A DNA stretch of 64,000 bases from Lacticaseibacillus jixianensis (lineage in GTDB: Bacteria > Bacillota > Bacilli > Lactobacillales > Lactobacillaceae). The notes under the pieces were generated by a model. The model searched no databases. It was not told where the DNA came from and was given only the letters and a program-made list of their open reading frames with translations. Of the stretch, positions 25,066 through 34,568 are shown piece after piece (the stretch's first letter is position 1; each line of letters begins with the position of its first letter). Location: NCBI RefSeq assembly GCF_003946485.1, contig NZ_RHOJ01000001.1, positions 62,001-126,000 on the forward strand, written 5' to 3'. A program made the position numbers and the translations under genes.

Positions 25066-27411
25066 CTAGAATCGCCAATTGATCTTCGCCAGGATGCGGC
25101 GGCCCAGCAGCTCCTGCAAAAGCAGGTAAACCGGGATGCTGGACAGCAGTAAGGGGACGTAGAAGAAGGCACGGTCCCATGTCCATAGCGTGGTCAGCGA
25201 GAAGACGTGATTAAAGACGAAGAAGGTCAGGAAGAAAAGTAGGCCGATCAGCGCGACCAAGCCGACCTTGTAGCGGTTGAACGGTCTGGCCACAAGCAGG
25301 ACCACGTGCAACTCGATCACGCCGATCATAAAGACGACCAGCGTTGAGGTCAGGGCAAACGACCAGTTGAACACGTACTCGAACCGCGTCAGCAGCAACG
25401 TGTACAGGACCACTGCCAGAGCCGCCGGCGCGGCGATGGTCATGACCTTCTGCAGGAACCGACCAGTGACGCGCATGAAGTTCGGTTCAAGCGTCAGGAA
25501 GAAGGACGGGATGGCGACACAGATCGCCGACACCGGGGTGAGGTTGATTGGGGTGATGGGGTAATCAAGCGGCAGAAAGACAAAAATCGCCGTCAGAATC
25601 ACGGAAAAGATGGTCTTGATCAGGTACATGGAAGCGACGCGTTCAATGTTGTTGATCACGCGCCGGCCTTCGTTAAGCACGCCGGTCATCGCGTCAAAGT
25701 TTGAATCCAAGAGGGTGAAATCGGCAATCGACTTAGCCGCTTCGGCGCCGCTAGCCATGGCGATGGCGCAGTCGGATTGGCGCAGGGCCGGCACGTCGTT
25801 GACCCCGTCGCCGGTCATTGCGACCGTGTGGCCCTGCGCCTGCAGGGCGGCAATCAGCTGCTTTTTCTGCGGCGGTGTGACGCGGCCAAACACGGTGTAA
25901 GTGGCGGCCAGGGTTCCGAAGTCGGCGTCCTCGCCCACGGTGCTCATGTCGATGGCCTGTTCCGCGTGCGGCAGGGCGGCCTGCTGGGCCACGTTAGCGA
26001 CGGTGAGCGGGTTGTCGCCCGAGATCACCTTCAGCTGCACGTCCTGCGTGGCAAAAAAGGCCAGCGTTTCTGCGGCCGCTGGGCGCACCTCATCGGCAAT
26101 GGTCAAATAGCCGAGCAGCCGCAGCCCTTGCAGCGGCATCGCCAGTCCCTGGTGGGTTTCCGCGACGGCCAGCACCCGAAACCCCGCCTTGGTCGCCGCC
26201 GCGATGTGCGAACGCGCCGCAGTCGGCAGTGCGCCGCCGAAAATGAACTCAGGGGCCCCGATCAGAAGACTGCGGCCATCCGAGAACGTCGCCCCGGACC
26301 ACTTGCGTGCCGAGGAAAAGGGGACCGTGGTCGTGGTCGTCAAGCTCGCCGGCTGCGGCCACTCATGTTTGATGGCGAGGGCGGTTTCGTTATCGTCGTT
26401 TAAGGCATAGGTGACAGCGGTCGCGGCCGCGGCAACAGTGGCTTCGTCCGTCCCGTTTTCGGGGTAGATCCCGGCGACTCGGAGCTTGCCTGACGTGATC
26501 GTCCCGGTTTTGTCCAAGCAAATGACATCTACGCGCGCCAGGGCTTCAATGGCCGGCAGCGCCCGGACTAGCACCCGCTTGCGGGCTAAGTTCAGCGAGG
26601 AAACAGCAAGGGCCACGTTGGTGAGCAGGACGAGTCCTTCGGGAATCATGCCGATCATGGCCGCGGCGGTCGAAAGGATCGCACGGTCGTAATTGCCGCG
26701 CCGGATCATGGCGACGGTGAAGTAAGCGACGCCCAGGGGGATCAAGACCCAGGTCAGCACCTGAATGATGCGGTCGATGGTCGCCAGCAGCTGGCTTTGC
26801 TTGTGGCGGTCGGCCTTTGCGGAGTGCGTGATCTTGGCGGCAAACGTGGCCTCGCCGACTGCGGTAGCCTGCATCAGGACCTGGCCGGCAACGATGAAGC
26901 TGCCGGATAGCAGCGGATCGCCCGGTTGTTTGGTGATGGCGTTGGCCTCCCCAGTGAGCGGGCTTTCGTCGACCTCTGCACCAAGGGTTTCGCGGACCTG
27001 ACCGTCCACCGGGATCTGATCGCCGCGCCGCAACCGGATCAGATCACCCAACACCAGCTGGTCCTGAGTCACGGCGGTTTCTTGGCCATCCCGGAGCACT
27101 CGCACCGGTGCTTCGGCGAGGATGGTCATCTGGTCGATCTGGCGCTTTGCCCGTAACTCCTGAAAGGTCCCGATGGCGGTGTTGATGATCGCAACGCCCA
27201 GAAACAGCAGGTTGGCGTAGCTGCCGGTCGTGGCGATCAGGATACCGAGCGCCAGGTTGACGAAGTTGAACAGTGTCAGCGTGTTGCTTTTGATGATGGC
27301 GCTGGGTGAGCGCGTCAGGCTGGCACTGGCGGTGTTGTACTGCCCGGCCGCGATCCGTTCTGCCACCACCGCCGCCGTCAGGCCGGTTAGCGGGGTTTGC
27401 GCATTTGACAT
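25066..27411 (-). CDS. Cation-translocating P-type ATPase (CtpE-like)
   Basis: 781 residues, ATG 27411. Motifs in order: TGEA (153-156), PEGL in membrane helix 4 (257-260), phosphorylation site D300 in DKTGTITSG, TGDGVNDVPALR and ADFTLLDSNFDAM. Ten or so membrane helices. No N-terminal heavy-metal domains. The short actuator and nucleotide domains and the PEGL site fit the CtpE group, reported as a calcium uptake pump in mycobacteria; specificity here is inference. Single gene, divergent from pepI. Confidence 0.85.
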   Translation of the reverse strand: MSNAQTPLTGLTAAVVAERIAAGQYNTASASLTRSPSAIIKSNTLTLFNFVNLALGILIATTGSYANLLFLGVAIINTAIGTFQELRAKRQIDQMTILAEAPVRVLRDGQETAVTQDQLVLGDLIRLRRGDQIPVDGQVRETLGAEVDESPLTGEANAITKQPGDPLLSGSFIVAGQVLMQATAVGEATFAAKITHSAKADRHKQSQLLATIDRIIQVLTWVLIPLGVAYFTVAMIRRGNYDRAILSTAAAMIGMIPEGLVLLTNVALAVSSLNLARKRVLVRALPAIEALARVDVICLDKTGTITSGKLRVAGIYPENGTDEATVAAAATAVTYALNDDNETALAIKHEWPQPASLTTTTTVPFSSARKWSGATFSDGRSLLIGAPEFIFGGALPTAARSHIAAATKAGFRVLAVAETHQGLAMPLQGLRLLGYLTIADEVRPAAAETLAFFATQDVQLKVISGDNPLTVANVAQQAALPHAEQAIDMSTVGEDADFGTLAATYTVFGRVTPPQKKQLIAALQAQGHTVAMTGDGVNDVPALRQSDCAIAMASGAEAAKSIADFTLLDSNFDAMTGVLNEGRRVINNIERVASMYLIKTIFSVILTAIFVFLPLDYPITPINLTPVSAICVAIPSFFLTLEPNFMRVTGRFLQKVMTIAAPAALAVVLYTLLLTRFEYVFNWSFALTSTLVVFMIGVIELHVVLLVARPFNRYKVGLVALIGLLFFLTFFVFNHVFSLTTLWTWDRAFFYVPLLLSSIPVYLLLQELLGRRILAKINWRF

Positions 27412-27547
27412 TGCGCCACTTCCTTTCTTCCTCCATTTTAGCGGATCGCGGCTGGCCCTGAAGCAATTCCGCCTTGTTTAAGAGATTTTTAGGCGCACCG
27501 CCGGGTTTTAAAAAGGTGCATAATAAGGACCATAGGAGTTGATGACG

Positions 27548-28447
27548 ATGAAAACAGCACCGAACGGCACCCGGTTTGTCACGCTGGCAAACGGTTATCA
27601 TTTGTGGACCCAAACGCGCGGAACCGGCACGATCCAGCTGATGACGCTGCACGGCGGGCCTGGGGGCACCAACGAAGTATTTGAAAACTTCGCCGAGCGG
27701 CTGGCACCGTACCAGGTCCAAGTGACCCGCTACGACCAGCTGGGGTCGTGGTACTCCGACCAGCCGGACTGGACGGATCCGGCGGTGCGCGCGCAGTTCT
27801 TGAACATCCCTTATTACGTGGATGAGGTGGAGGCGGTCCGCCAGCAGCTGGGGCTCGACCATTTCTTTCTGCTGGGCCAAAGCTGGGGCGGGGTCCTGGC
27901 GATCGAGTACGCGCTGAAGTACGGTGAGCACCTCCAGGGGCTGATCTTGAGCTCGATGATCGACAACTTGGCGGAATATATTGAGAACATCAACGCGATC
28001 CGCGAGCGGATGTTCACGCCAGCGCAGGTCGCGTACATGAAGGACATCGAGGCTGCTCACCGGTTTGCCGAGCCAAAGTACCAGGCGCTGGTGGCCGTGC
28101 TTGGTGAGCAGTACCTGCACCATGCCGCTGACCCGCAGCCGCGGCACCTGATCGCCACGATGGCGACGCCAGTTTACAATTATTTCCAGGGTGATAATGA
28201 GTTTGTCATGGTCGGGGCCCTGAAGGATTGGGACCGGCGCAAGGATCTTGGACGGATCAAGACGCCGACCTACCTGACGTTTGGCGGCCACGAGACCATG
28301 CCGCTGCAGGCGGCCAGGCGGATGGCCCAAACGCTGCCCGCTGCGACCCTGCACGTTACCCCTAACGCCGGCCACGGTCAGATGCTGGACAACCCAGTCG
28401 ATTACTTCCAGCACCTTGGGGAGTGGCTGACAGCACACCGTAAATAA
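27548..28447 (+). CDS. pepI: Proline iminopeptidase
   Basis: 299 residues from ATG 27548, chosen over upstream in-frame starts because AGGAG lies 9 bases away. Alpha/beta hydrolase of family S33: oxyanion HGGPGGTNE (35-43), YDQLGSWYSDQP, nucleophile Ser112 in GQSWGG, and a C-terminal HGQM with the catalytic histidine. Removes N-terminal proline from peptides. Cytosolic. Confidence 0.92.
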   Translation: MKTAPNGTRFVTLANGYHLWTQTRGTGTIQLMTLHGGPGGTNEVFENFAERLAPYQVQVTRYDQLGSWYSDQPDWTDPAVRAQFLNIPYYVDEVEAVRQQLGLDHFFLLGQSWGGVLAIEYALKYGEHLQGLILSSMIDNLAEYIENINAIRERMFTPAQVAYMKDIEAAHRFAEPKYQALVAVLGEQYLHHAADPQPRHLIATMATPVYNYFQGDNEFVMVGALKDWDRRKDLGRIKTPTYLTFGGHETMPLQAARRMAQTLPAATLHVTPNAGHGQMLDNPVDYFQHLGEWLTAHRK

Positions 28448-28509
28448 GCCGCCGTTAGCGGTTACATTTTTCGCTGATATTGGTATGATGAAGGCAGGAG
28501 GCGATGCTC

Positions 28510-28839
28510 ATGTTCAAAGACACGAAAGCGTTAGTCAACAAGATTGCAGATACTGCTGCTGAACCAGTGCATACGTTTAACTCGATGTTGCAAGAGGATC
28601 CCGAACTACTGATTCCGCTTGCGGTGATCCATGTGGTGCCGATCGCCCTGATGATCGTCGGGACCACGCAGATCATCTTGGGCCGCCAGAAGCTCAAGGC
28701 GGAAAAAGAGCGGACCAAGCAGGCCAAACTGCGTGCCATGATCGCCGGCCACGGGCCACACTGTGGGCGCCACGGGCGGCTCCACGGCCCCAAGCCACCA
28801 ATGAAGCTGATGGCTGAAGAAGAATCACCAACCGAGTGA
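28510..28839 (+). CDS. Small membrane-anchored protein, unknown
   Basis: 109 residues from ATG 28510 (AGGAGG 8 bases upstream; the ATG at 28504 is too close). One hydrophobic segment (LLIPLAVIHVVPIALMIVG, about 37-56) then a basic, coiled-coil-like stretch KLKAEKERTKQAKLRAM and a His/Gly/Pro-rich tail (GHGPHCGRHGRLHGP) that could bind metal. No family recognised. Own terminator. Confidence 0.65.
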   Translation: MFKDTKALVNKIADTAAEPVHTFNSMLQEDPELLIPLAVIHVVPIALMIVGTTQIILGRQKLKAEKERTKQAKLRAMIAGHGPHCGRHGRLHGPKPPMKLMAEEESPTE

Positions 28840-28865
28840 GCAACTGACCATTCCGGCGTGTCACC

Positions 28866-28906
28866 GCCGGGCCCAGCGCCAATTTGCGCGCTGGGCCCGG
28901 CTTTTT
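28866..28906 (+). terminator. Intrinsic terminator
   Basis: GCCGGGCCCAGCGC (28866-28879) and its complement (28888-28901), then TTTTT. Confidence 0.9.
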
Positions 28907-28990
28907 GGTGTACGCTGGCCTTAATTGCCAAGAATCGGCTTTTGCGCGACAATGGGGCTACTATATTATTAACGATTCGGGGCAGAAATA

Positions 28991-29509
28991 ATGACAACAA
29001 TTTATGTACGGCAGGGCACGCAGGCGGACATTCCGGCAATTATGGGCATCATCGAGGACGCCCGGGCCTTTTTGCACGCCCAGGGGATCAACCAGTGGCA
29101 GGGCACTTATCCCGACCAGCCAGCAGTCGCCGCCGACATTCAAAAAGGCACGAACCGCCTGCTGATCGTCGACGGCGTCGTGGCTGGGAATGCCAGCCTG
29201 CTGGAGGGACCGGATCCGTTCTACGGTAAGATCGACGGCGCCGGCTGGCAGGGGGCGCTGCCGTACATGATGATCCACCGCTTCGCCGTCTCGGCGAAGG
29301 TGCGCGGTCAGCACCTCAGCAAGCTTTTCATGTCGAATTTGATCACCGAAGCATACGGGCGCGGGTTCCGTGATCTGCGCATCGACACGCACGCGCAAAA
29401 CCAGATCATGCAGCACGTGATCCTAGGCAACGGGTTCACCTTTCGCGGGATCGTGTACCTCGACGAGCCAGTCCCTGAACGCAACGCGTACCAACTGCTT
29501 TTGCCGTAA
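28991..29509 (+). CDS. GNAT-family N-acetyltransferase
   Basis: 172 residues, ATG 28991 (weak ribosome site). VRQGTQADIPAIMGIIEDA start, then a central MMIHRFAVSAKVRGQHLSKLF carrying the acetyl-CoA loop, and DLRIDTHAQNQIMQHVILGNGFTFRGI at the end. Acceptor unknown. Followed 18 bases later by the antiporter gene, probably one operon with it and the HAD gene. Confidence 0.85.
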   Translation: MTTIYVRQGTQADIPAIMGIIEDARAFLHAQGINQWQGTYPDQPAVAADIQKGTNRLLIVDGVVAGNASLLEGPDPFYGKIDGAGWQGALPYMMIHRFAVSAKVRGQHLSKLFMSNLITEAYGRGFRDLRIDTHAQNQIMQHVILGNGFTFRGIVYLDEPVPERNAYQLLLP

Positions 29510-29527
29510 TTTTGTAAAGGAGGAGCC

Positions 29528-30694
29528 ATGGCCTACTTAGGAACGCTAGCGCTGATCCTTGCGGCGACCGTCGTACTGAGCCATTTTAGCCTAAAACTTG
29601 GGATCCCCGCCGTGATCGGCGAGCTGTTGGCCGGTATTCTGTTTGGCCCGGCGCTGCTCAACTGGATCCACCCCAGCACGATGGTCAACGAATTCTCTGA
29701 GATCGGGGTGATCCTGCTGATGTTTATCGCCGGCTTGGAAAGCGACCTGACGCTGCTGAAAAAGTACTTTCGGCCAGGAGTGCTGGTCGCGGTGATCGGT
29801 GTGATCGTGCCGGTGTTCGTGATCTTCACCTTTGCGCAGGCGTGGGGCTTTTCCTTTGTGGCGGCCACCTTTCTCGGTATCACCTACGCCGCAACGTCGG
29901 TGTCGATCTCCGTGGAGGTGCTCAAGGAACTTGACGCACTGGACACAAAAAGCGGGGCGACCATCCTTGGGGCGGCGGTGGTGGATGACATCCTTACGGT
30001 GATCATCCTCAGTGTTGCCGTCAGTATTTTTGGCACGGGCGTCAGCACGGTGGACACGCCGCTGTGGCTGACGCTGCTAGAGGAGCTGGCGTTCTTCGGC
30101 CTGATTTTTCTGGTGGTAAAATGGCTTGCGCCCTTCATCATGCACCTGGCGGAGCACCTCTTGCCCGCCGCTTCGGTGACGATCGGGTCACTGCTGCTGT
30201 GTTTAGGGATGGCCTACCTGGCCGATCTCTTCGGCCTGTCTGCGGTCATCGGCGCCTTTTTTGCCGGCGTGGCGGTGAGTGAGACCAAGTACCGGACAGA
30301 AGTGGACAAGGCGCTGGAGTCAATTGGCTACGCCGTGTTCATTCCGGTTTTCTTCGTCTCGATCGGCATGAACATGCGCCTGGATAGCCTTGGCCGCGAT
30401 TTCTGGTTTATCGCCATCATGACGGTGCTCGCGCTGTTGACCAAGTGGCTCGGGTGCGGCGCTGGGGCCAAGTTAGCTGGCATGTCGTGGCACGAGGCAA
30501 ACATTATCGGGGCGGGGATGGTCAGCCGCGGGGAGATGGCACTGATCGTCGCCCAAATCGGGTTTGATGCCCACCTGTTGCACCGGGATTTTTACTCAAG
30601 CGTGATCATCGTGATCATCTTGACGACCCTGATCGCACCCTTTATGCTAAAAGACGCGTTGAACCGTCACCACCCCTTGGAGGAAAATTCTTGA
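29528..30694 (+). CDS. Na+/H+ antiporter, CPA2/NapA type
   Basis: 388 residues, ATG 29528 behind AAAGGAGG. About twelve membrane segments; conserved ELLAGILFGPALLNW, FIAGLESDLTLLKKYF, TYAATSVSISVEVLKELDAL, GAAVVDDILTVIILS (the paired acidic ion-binding site) and FFAGVAVSE. Exchanges sodium or potassium for protons. Coupled to a HAD phosphatase downstream (four-base overlap). Confidence 0.9.
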   Translation: MAYLGTLALILAATVVLSHFSLKLGIPAVIGELLAGILFGPALLNWIHPSTMVNEFSEIGVILLMFIAGLESDLTLLKKYFRPGVLVAVIGVIVPVFVIFTFAQAWGFSFVAATFLGITYAATSVSISVEVLKELDALDTKSGATILGAAVVDDILTVIILSVAVSIFGTGVSTVDTPLWLTLLEELAFFGLIFLVVKWLAPFIMHLAEHLLPAASVTIGSLLLCLGMAYLADLFGLSAVIGAFFAGVAVSETKYRTEVDKALESIGYAVFIPVFFVSIGMNMRLDSLGRDFWFIAIMTVLALLTKWLGCGAGAKLAGMSWHEANIIGAGMVSRGEMALIVAQIGFDAHLLHRDFYSSVIIVIILTTLIAPFMLKDALNRHHPLEENS

Positions 30695-31359
30695 AGACTT
30701 TGTTTTTTGACCTTGATGGCACGCTGGCCGATTCGCAGGAAGGCATCATCAACAGCATCCACTACATGATCCAAAAGGCGCACCTGCCGCTGCTTTCAGA
30801 CGACATTTACCGGCTGTTTATTGGGCCATCGCTGGGCAGCAGCTTGCACCAGTATTACCCCGCGCTGAGTGAAAGTGAAATCGACCAAACGATTCAGTAT
30901 TACCACGAATTCTACCTGGAGCAGGGCATCTTTCAGCAGTCCCTGTATCCCGGGATCTTGGCCGCGCTGGCCCAGCTGCAGGCAGCGGGTTATCAGCTGA
31001 ACATTGCCTCCGCCAAGCCGGAGCCGATGGTCGACCAGATCGCCGAGCGGTTTGACCTGAACCGCTATTTTACCGGTCTTTACGGTGCCACGATGGACGA
31101 ACGAATCCGCTCGTCCAAAACGGCCGTGCTTGAGTATGCACTGACCCAAAGCGGCGCCGACCCAAACCAGGCCCTGATGATTGGCGACCGCAACACCGAC
31201 ATGATCGGCGGGGCCAATAATCACGTCAAGACCTTAGGGGTGACGTATGGGTTCGGGACCGCGACTGAACTTCAGGCGGCTGGCGCCGATGCCATTGTTG
31301 CCAGCCCCGCTGAGCTGCCGCAAGCCGCGGCGAAACTACTAACGCCGCCAATAAGCTGA
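30691..31359 (+). CDS. HAD-family phosphatase (phosphoglycolate phosphatase-like)
   Basis: 222 residues, TTG start 30691 overlapping the antiporter stop (TTGA), GGAGG upstream. Motif I LFFDLDGTLADS (3-14), motif II NIASAKPE, Lys in SSKTAVLEY, motif IV IGDRNTDMIGG. Cap domain C1. Likely acts on small phosphoesters; exact substrate unknown. Confidence 0.9.
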   Translation: MKTLFFDLDGTLADSQEGIINSIHYMIQKAHLPLLSDDIYRLFIGPSLGSSLHQYYPALSESEIDQTIQYYHEFYLEQGIFQQSLYPGILAALAQLQAAGYQLNIASAKPEPMVDQIAERFDLNRYFTGLYGATMDERIRSSKTAVLEYALTQSGADPNQALMIGDRNTDMIGGANNHVKTLGVTYGFGTATELQAAGADAIVASPAELPQAAAKLLTPPIS

Positions 31360-31391
31360 CGGCTCGAGGCCACTCTGGCCGCAATCACCAG

Positions 31392-31442
31392 GCGCCCTTG
31401 CCCCGCGATCCGTTCACTGGACCGTCGTGCAAGGGCGCTTTT
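31392..31442 (+). terminator. Intrinsic terminator
   Basis: GCGCCCTTGC (31392-31401) and GCAAGGGCGC (31429-31438), then TTTT. Ends the GNAT-antiporter-HAD unit. The following bases to 31601 are AT-richer and presumably hold the promoter of the muramidase gene; no clear -35/-10 pair could be fixed. Confidence 0.75.
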
Positions 31443-31601
31443 GCCTGGCTCACTGTGAGATTTCGCCACCGTTATGCGACATTTTCATGACAATAAGACA
31501 AAATGTGGCTGAACCGTAACATGCCTGTGGCGACACTGATATGTTGACCCGTTAACATAGTAAGCGTTGAACGTTACTGCATAAATCTCATATAGGAGTG
31601 A

Positions 31602-32357
31602 ATGATTATCAAAAACTCACATTTAGCATGGCTGTTTTCTACGGCAGCAGCATTAAGTACCGCGGTTGTGATTGGGCAGCCAAACACGACTGACGCTGCC
31701 ACCACGAATGACTATGTTGTGAAGTCGGGTGACACTCTGTCTGGTATTGCCGCAGCAAACGATACGAGCGTGGCCAAGTTGGCAGCTGCCAACAAACTGG
31801 CCGATAAGAACGTCATCCAAATTGGCCAGAAACTCAAGGTCACGGATGACACTGCTAAAGCGGCCACCTACACCGTCAAAGCGGGCGACACGCTGTCTGC
31901 CATTGCGTCCCACACTGGCGTCAGCCAAAGCACCCTGATCCAGTTGAACAGCATTCAAAACGCCAACATGATCAGCGTTGGCCAAGTTCTGAAACTCAGT
32001 GGTGCGCCTGCTGCCCAGCCGGCCAAAGCGCGGCCTGCCGCTACGCAAGCCGCAGCCCCTAAGGTTGTCAGCGCCCCGCGGCAGACCGTCAAGGCGGCTC
32101 CGGTGCAGCAGCGGACCTACGCCGCCACGTCGACGAGTGAGGCGGCAGCGAAGGCGGCCATCGCCCAGCGCGAATCCGGCGGCTCTTACACTGCCCGCAA
32201 CGGCCAGTATTACGGCCGCTACCAGCTGACCGTTTCCTACCTGCACGGCGATCTCTCAGCCGCCAATCAGGAACGCACCGCGGACGCCTATGTTGCTGGC
32301 CGCTACGGCAGCTGGGCCAATGCGCTGGCGCACTCTAACTCATACGGCTGGTACTAA
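31602..32357 (+). CDS. Secreted LysM muramidase (Apf-like)
   Basis: 251 residues. Signal peptide 1-34 (AWLFSTAAALSTAVVIG, TDAA). LysM repeat 1 about 38-82 (YVVKSGDTLSGIAAANDTSV) and LysM repeat 2 about 88-132 (YTVKAGDTLSAIASHTGVS). Ala/Pro/Lys-rich linker, then a C-terminal domain of the aggregation-promoting-factor type: IAQRESGGSYTARNGQYYG with catalytic Glu, ending SNSYGWY. Binds and probably cleaves peptidoglycan outside the cell. The AGGAG is only three bases from the ATG, unusually short, so the exact start is uncertain. Confidence 0.9.
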   Translation: MIIKNSHLAWLFSTAAALSTAVVIGQPNTTDAATTNDYVVKSGDTLSGIAAANDTSVAKLAAANKLADKNVIQIGQKLKVTDDTAKAATYTVKAGDTLSAIASHTGVSQSTLIQLNSIQNANMISVGQVLKLSGAPAAQPAKARPAATQAAAPKVVSAPRQTVKAAPVQQRTYAATSTSEAAAKAAIAQRESGGSYTARNGQYYGRYQLTVSYLHGDLSAANQERTADAYVAGRYGSWANALAHSNSYGWY

Positions 32358-32373
32358 TCAGCAATCAAGCCCG

Positions 32374-32412
32374 AAAAAAAGCCGAGACGCGATATCGCGT
32401 CTCGGCTTTTTA
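32374..32412. terminator. Bidirectional terminator, perfect palindrome
   Basis: GCCGAGACGCGA and TCGCGTCTCGGC (32381-32406) flanked by an A-run and a T-run. Serves the muramidase gene and the convergent MarR gene. Confidence 0.9.
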
Positions 32413-32437
32413 CGTTCCTCGCCGGTTTAGTGCTAGG

Positions 32438-32953
32438 TCAATCCGTGACCTCGCGATTGTCCGCGACCAGGCGGGGCCCACGCACCTGTGACTGCTTTGC
32501 GGCGGCCGCTTCCTCGGCTTTGCACGCCTTGAGGTGGTCTGCCGCGTCCTGCAACATGCTTAGAAGCGCCATGAGCTTGTCCTTGCCCAACATGCCGACC
32601 CACTTGTCGAACGCTGCGTAGGAGGCTTTTGTCGCTTCGGCTTCGACCCGCTTGCCCAATGGCGTCAGCATCAAGATGCGGCGCCGCCGGTCGGTTTTGC
32701 CGGCGACTTGCGACACGTAGCCCAGGTCCCGGAGCACGCGCAGCTGCCTGGCGATCGCCGGCTTCGTGACGTGGCGGCGGCCGACGATCGCCGTCAAGCT
32801 GGTGGCCTCATTACTGGCCAGGTCGGTCATAATTTGGTATTGTTCAAAGGATAGCTTGAATTTCTCGAGTGGCCGTGAGAGGTCTGCCTCGACCTGTTTG
32901 ATCAGGGTGAAATAGATCTCGATGAAGCCGGCTCGAAGCGCCCGTTCGTCCAT
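32438..32953 (-). CDS. MarR-family transcriptional regulator
   Basis: 171 residues from ATG 32953 (AGGAGG upstream). Winged HTH: LSFEQYQIMTDLASNE, RRHVTKPAIARQLRVLRDLG and the wing KTDRRRRILMLTPLG. C-terminal tail charged and longer than usual. Divergent from an alpha/beta hydrolase gene, which is its most likely target besides itself. Ligand unknown. Confidence 0.88.
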   Translation of the reverse strand: MDERALRAGFIEIYFTLIKQVEADLSRPLEKFKLSFEQYQIMTDLASNEATSLTAIVGRRHVTKPAIARQLRVLRDLGYVSQVAGKTDRRRRILMLTPLGKRVEAEATKASYAAFDKWVGMLGKDKLMALLSMLQDAADHLKACKAEEAAAAKQSQVRGPRLVADNREVTD

Positions 32954-33052
32954 GCGTAATTGCCTCCTCATTCATGTTATATTTAGTCTAACGTAATTTG
33001 AGTATGGCGCCAACTATTAATAGGGTTGATCAATACCCGAGGGAGGGCTCTC

Positions 33053-33976
33053 GTGAAACGTAAATGGACAATCATTCTTGCTGCGCTTGGCATGCTGCTG
33101 ACGCTTGGCATGCTGGGGGCATCGCTGTATTTTTACCAGTACGCCTTTGTGCCTTCCCATAAGACGTTCCTCAGTAACCGCACCGAACCTGCCGTTTTGC
33201 GCGCTCAGCAGTGGCTGAAGCACGTGCCCAAAGAGACGTGGACCGAGACCGGCGCGCACAGTGAGCTTCGCCTGGTCGCCGACTGGGTGCCAGCCGCCAA
33301 GGCCACTGCGAAAACGGTGGTGATCGCGCACGGCTACATGAACACGAAGGAGGACATGGCGCGGCAGATCCGGTTCTTCCACGCCGCTGGGTTCAACGTG
33401 CTGGCGCCAGACGACCGCGGGCACGGCCAGTCCCAGGGCAATTACATCGGCTACGGGTACGCGGACCGGCTCGACTACCTAAAGTGGCTGCAAAAGGTGA
33501 TCCACCGCGTTGGCCAGGGTGCGCAAATCGGCTTGTATGGGGTCTCGATGGGCGGCGCCACCGTGATGTATCTGAGCGGCGAAAAGCTGCCCAAGCAGGT
33601 CGTCGCAATTGTCGAGGACTGCGGCTACACCAGCATCATGGACGAACTAGCCGCGCAAGGCAAGCAGTTGTTCTCACTGCCGCGCTACCCGTTGATCCCG
33701 GCGGTGGCGCTAACGGCAAGCATCAAGGCCCACTACAACGTGTTTGCCGCCTCGACCATTGCGGCGCTTAACCACAACACCCGGCCGCTGCTGTTCATCC
33801 ACGGGGCGCGGGATAAGTTTGTCCCCACTAGCATGGTGCACCGTGAGTACGCCGCGGACCACAGCGCAAAGCAATTGTGGATCGTGCCGAAAGCCGGCCA
33901 CGCCCAGAGCCTGACCGTGGAACCGGGACGTTACCAGCAGCGGGTGATCGGGTGGTTTGATCGCTACTTCGATTGA
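33053..33976 (+). CDS. Membrane-anchored or secreted alpha/beta hydrolase
   Basis: 307 residues, GTG start 33053 with GGGAGGG upstream. N-terminal hydrophobic anchor or signal (WTIILAALGMLLTLGMLGAS). Hydrolase core: VVIAHGYMNTKEDM, DDRGHGQS, nucleophile GVSMGG, FIHGARDKFVP and KAGHAQS. Likely an esterase/lipase-type enzyme acting outside the cytoplasm. The 3' end overlaps the convergent nrdI by 13 bases. Divergent MarR gene may control it. Confidence 0.87.
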   Translation: MKRKWTIILAALGMLLTLGMLGASLYFYQYAFVPSHKTFLSNRTEPAVLRAQQWLKHVPKETWTETGAHSELRLVADWVPAAKATAKTVVIAHGYMNTKEDMARQIRFFHAAGFNVLAPDDRGHGQSQGNYIGYGYADRLDYLKWLQKVIHRVGQGAQIGLYGVSMGGATVMYLSGEKLPKQVVAIVEDCGYTSIMDELAAQGKQLFSLPRYPLIPAVALTASIKAHYNVFAASTIAALNHNTRPLLFIHGARDKFVPTSMVHREYAADHSAKQLWIVPKAGHAQSLTVEPGRYQQRVIGWFDRYFD

Positions 33977-34425
33977 GCCGTGCTGATTTGGGCCAACAGG
34001 GCGTAAATGCGCTGGGCGTCGGCGTCGGTACCGCGCAGCTCGTAGTCGGCCAGGAACGGCACGTCGAATTCCTTGCAGTATTCTTTGGCGGTCAGGCAGT
34101 ACTGCTCGTTGAAGTTGCGGTTGCCAGAGCCGATAATGCCCCGGCACCATTCGGCATTGCCCGGCTCGCGGAGGTAATCACCCATCGCGGTGGTCATCAG
34201 TTCGTTAAAACCGTTGTCGATGCCGTTGCCACCATCCAGGTACGTGGGGATCATCACAAAGTAGGGGGCGGACTCGCCAACGTTTTGGGTCGCGTCTGAG
34301 ACTTCCTCGAGGTGGATCAACGGCTGGGCCGCGTTGGCCTCGTGCTGCTGGGCGGCATATTTAGCTAAGTGCTGGGCGAAGGCACGGGTGTTCCCGGAGA
34401 TTGAAATGTATAACAAATTGATCAC
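33964..34425 (-). CDS. nrdI: NrdI-family flavodoxin (ribonucleotide reductase activator)
   Basis: 153 residues, GTG start 34425 with AAAGGAG upstream. LLYISISGNTRAFAQHLA is the FMN loop; IIGSGNRNFNEQYCLTAKEY and VPFLADYELRGTDAD are the NrdI signatures. NrdI supplies the oxidant that builds the dimanganese-tyrosyl radical of class Ib ribonucleotide reductase. No nrdE, nrdF or nrdH is in the window, so this copy stands alone. It lacks its own terminator and converges with the hydrolase gene. Confidence 0.85.
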   Translation of the reverse strand: MINLLYISISGNTRAFAQHLAKYAAQQHEANAAQPLIHLEEVSDATQNVGESAPYFVMIPTYLDGGNGIDNGFNELMTTAMGDYLREPGNAEWCRGIIGSGNRNFNEQYCLTAKEYCKEFDVPFLADYELRGTDADAQRIYALLAQISTAQSK

Positions 34426-34568
34426 GGTCAGGGCTCCTTTAATAAAGACTCTCGTCCTAATGTAACACGAATTGGCCACCACCGGTAGTAGTGAGACAAT
34501 CTTGATCCACAAGATGTGGCTCGGCGAAAATTCGCGGAGTCGGGTATAATGACGGTGGAGGATTTGTG

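Noticed and set aside
27044-28438. 464-codon open frame on the minus strand across the P-type ATPase start and pepI
   Set aside because: It runs antisense to two well recognised genes, is Arg/Gln/His rich without family features, and has no ribosome site. A GC-rich shadow frame.
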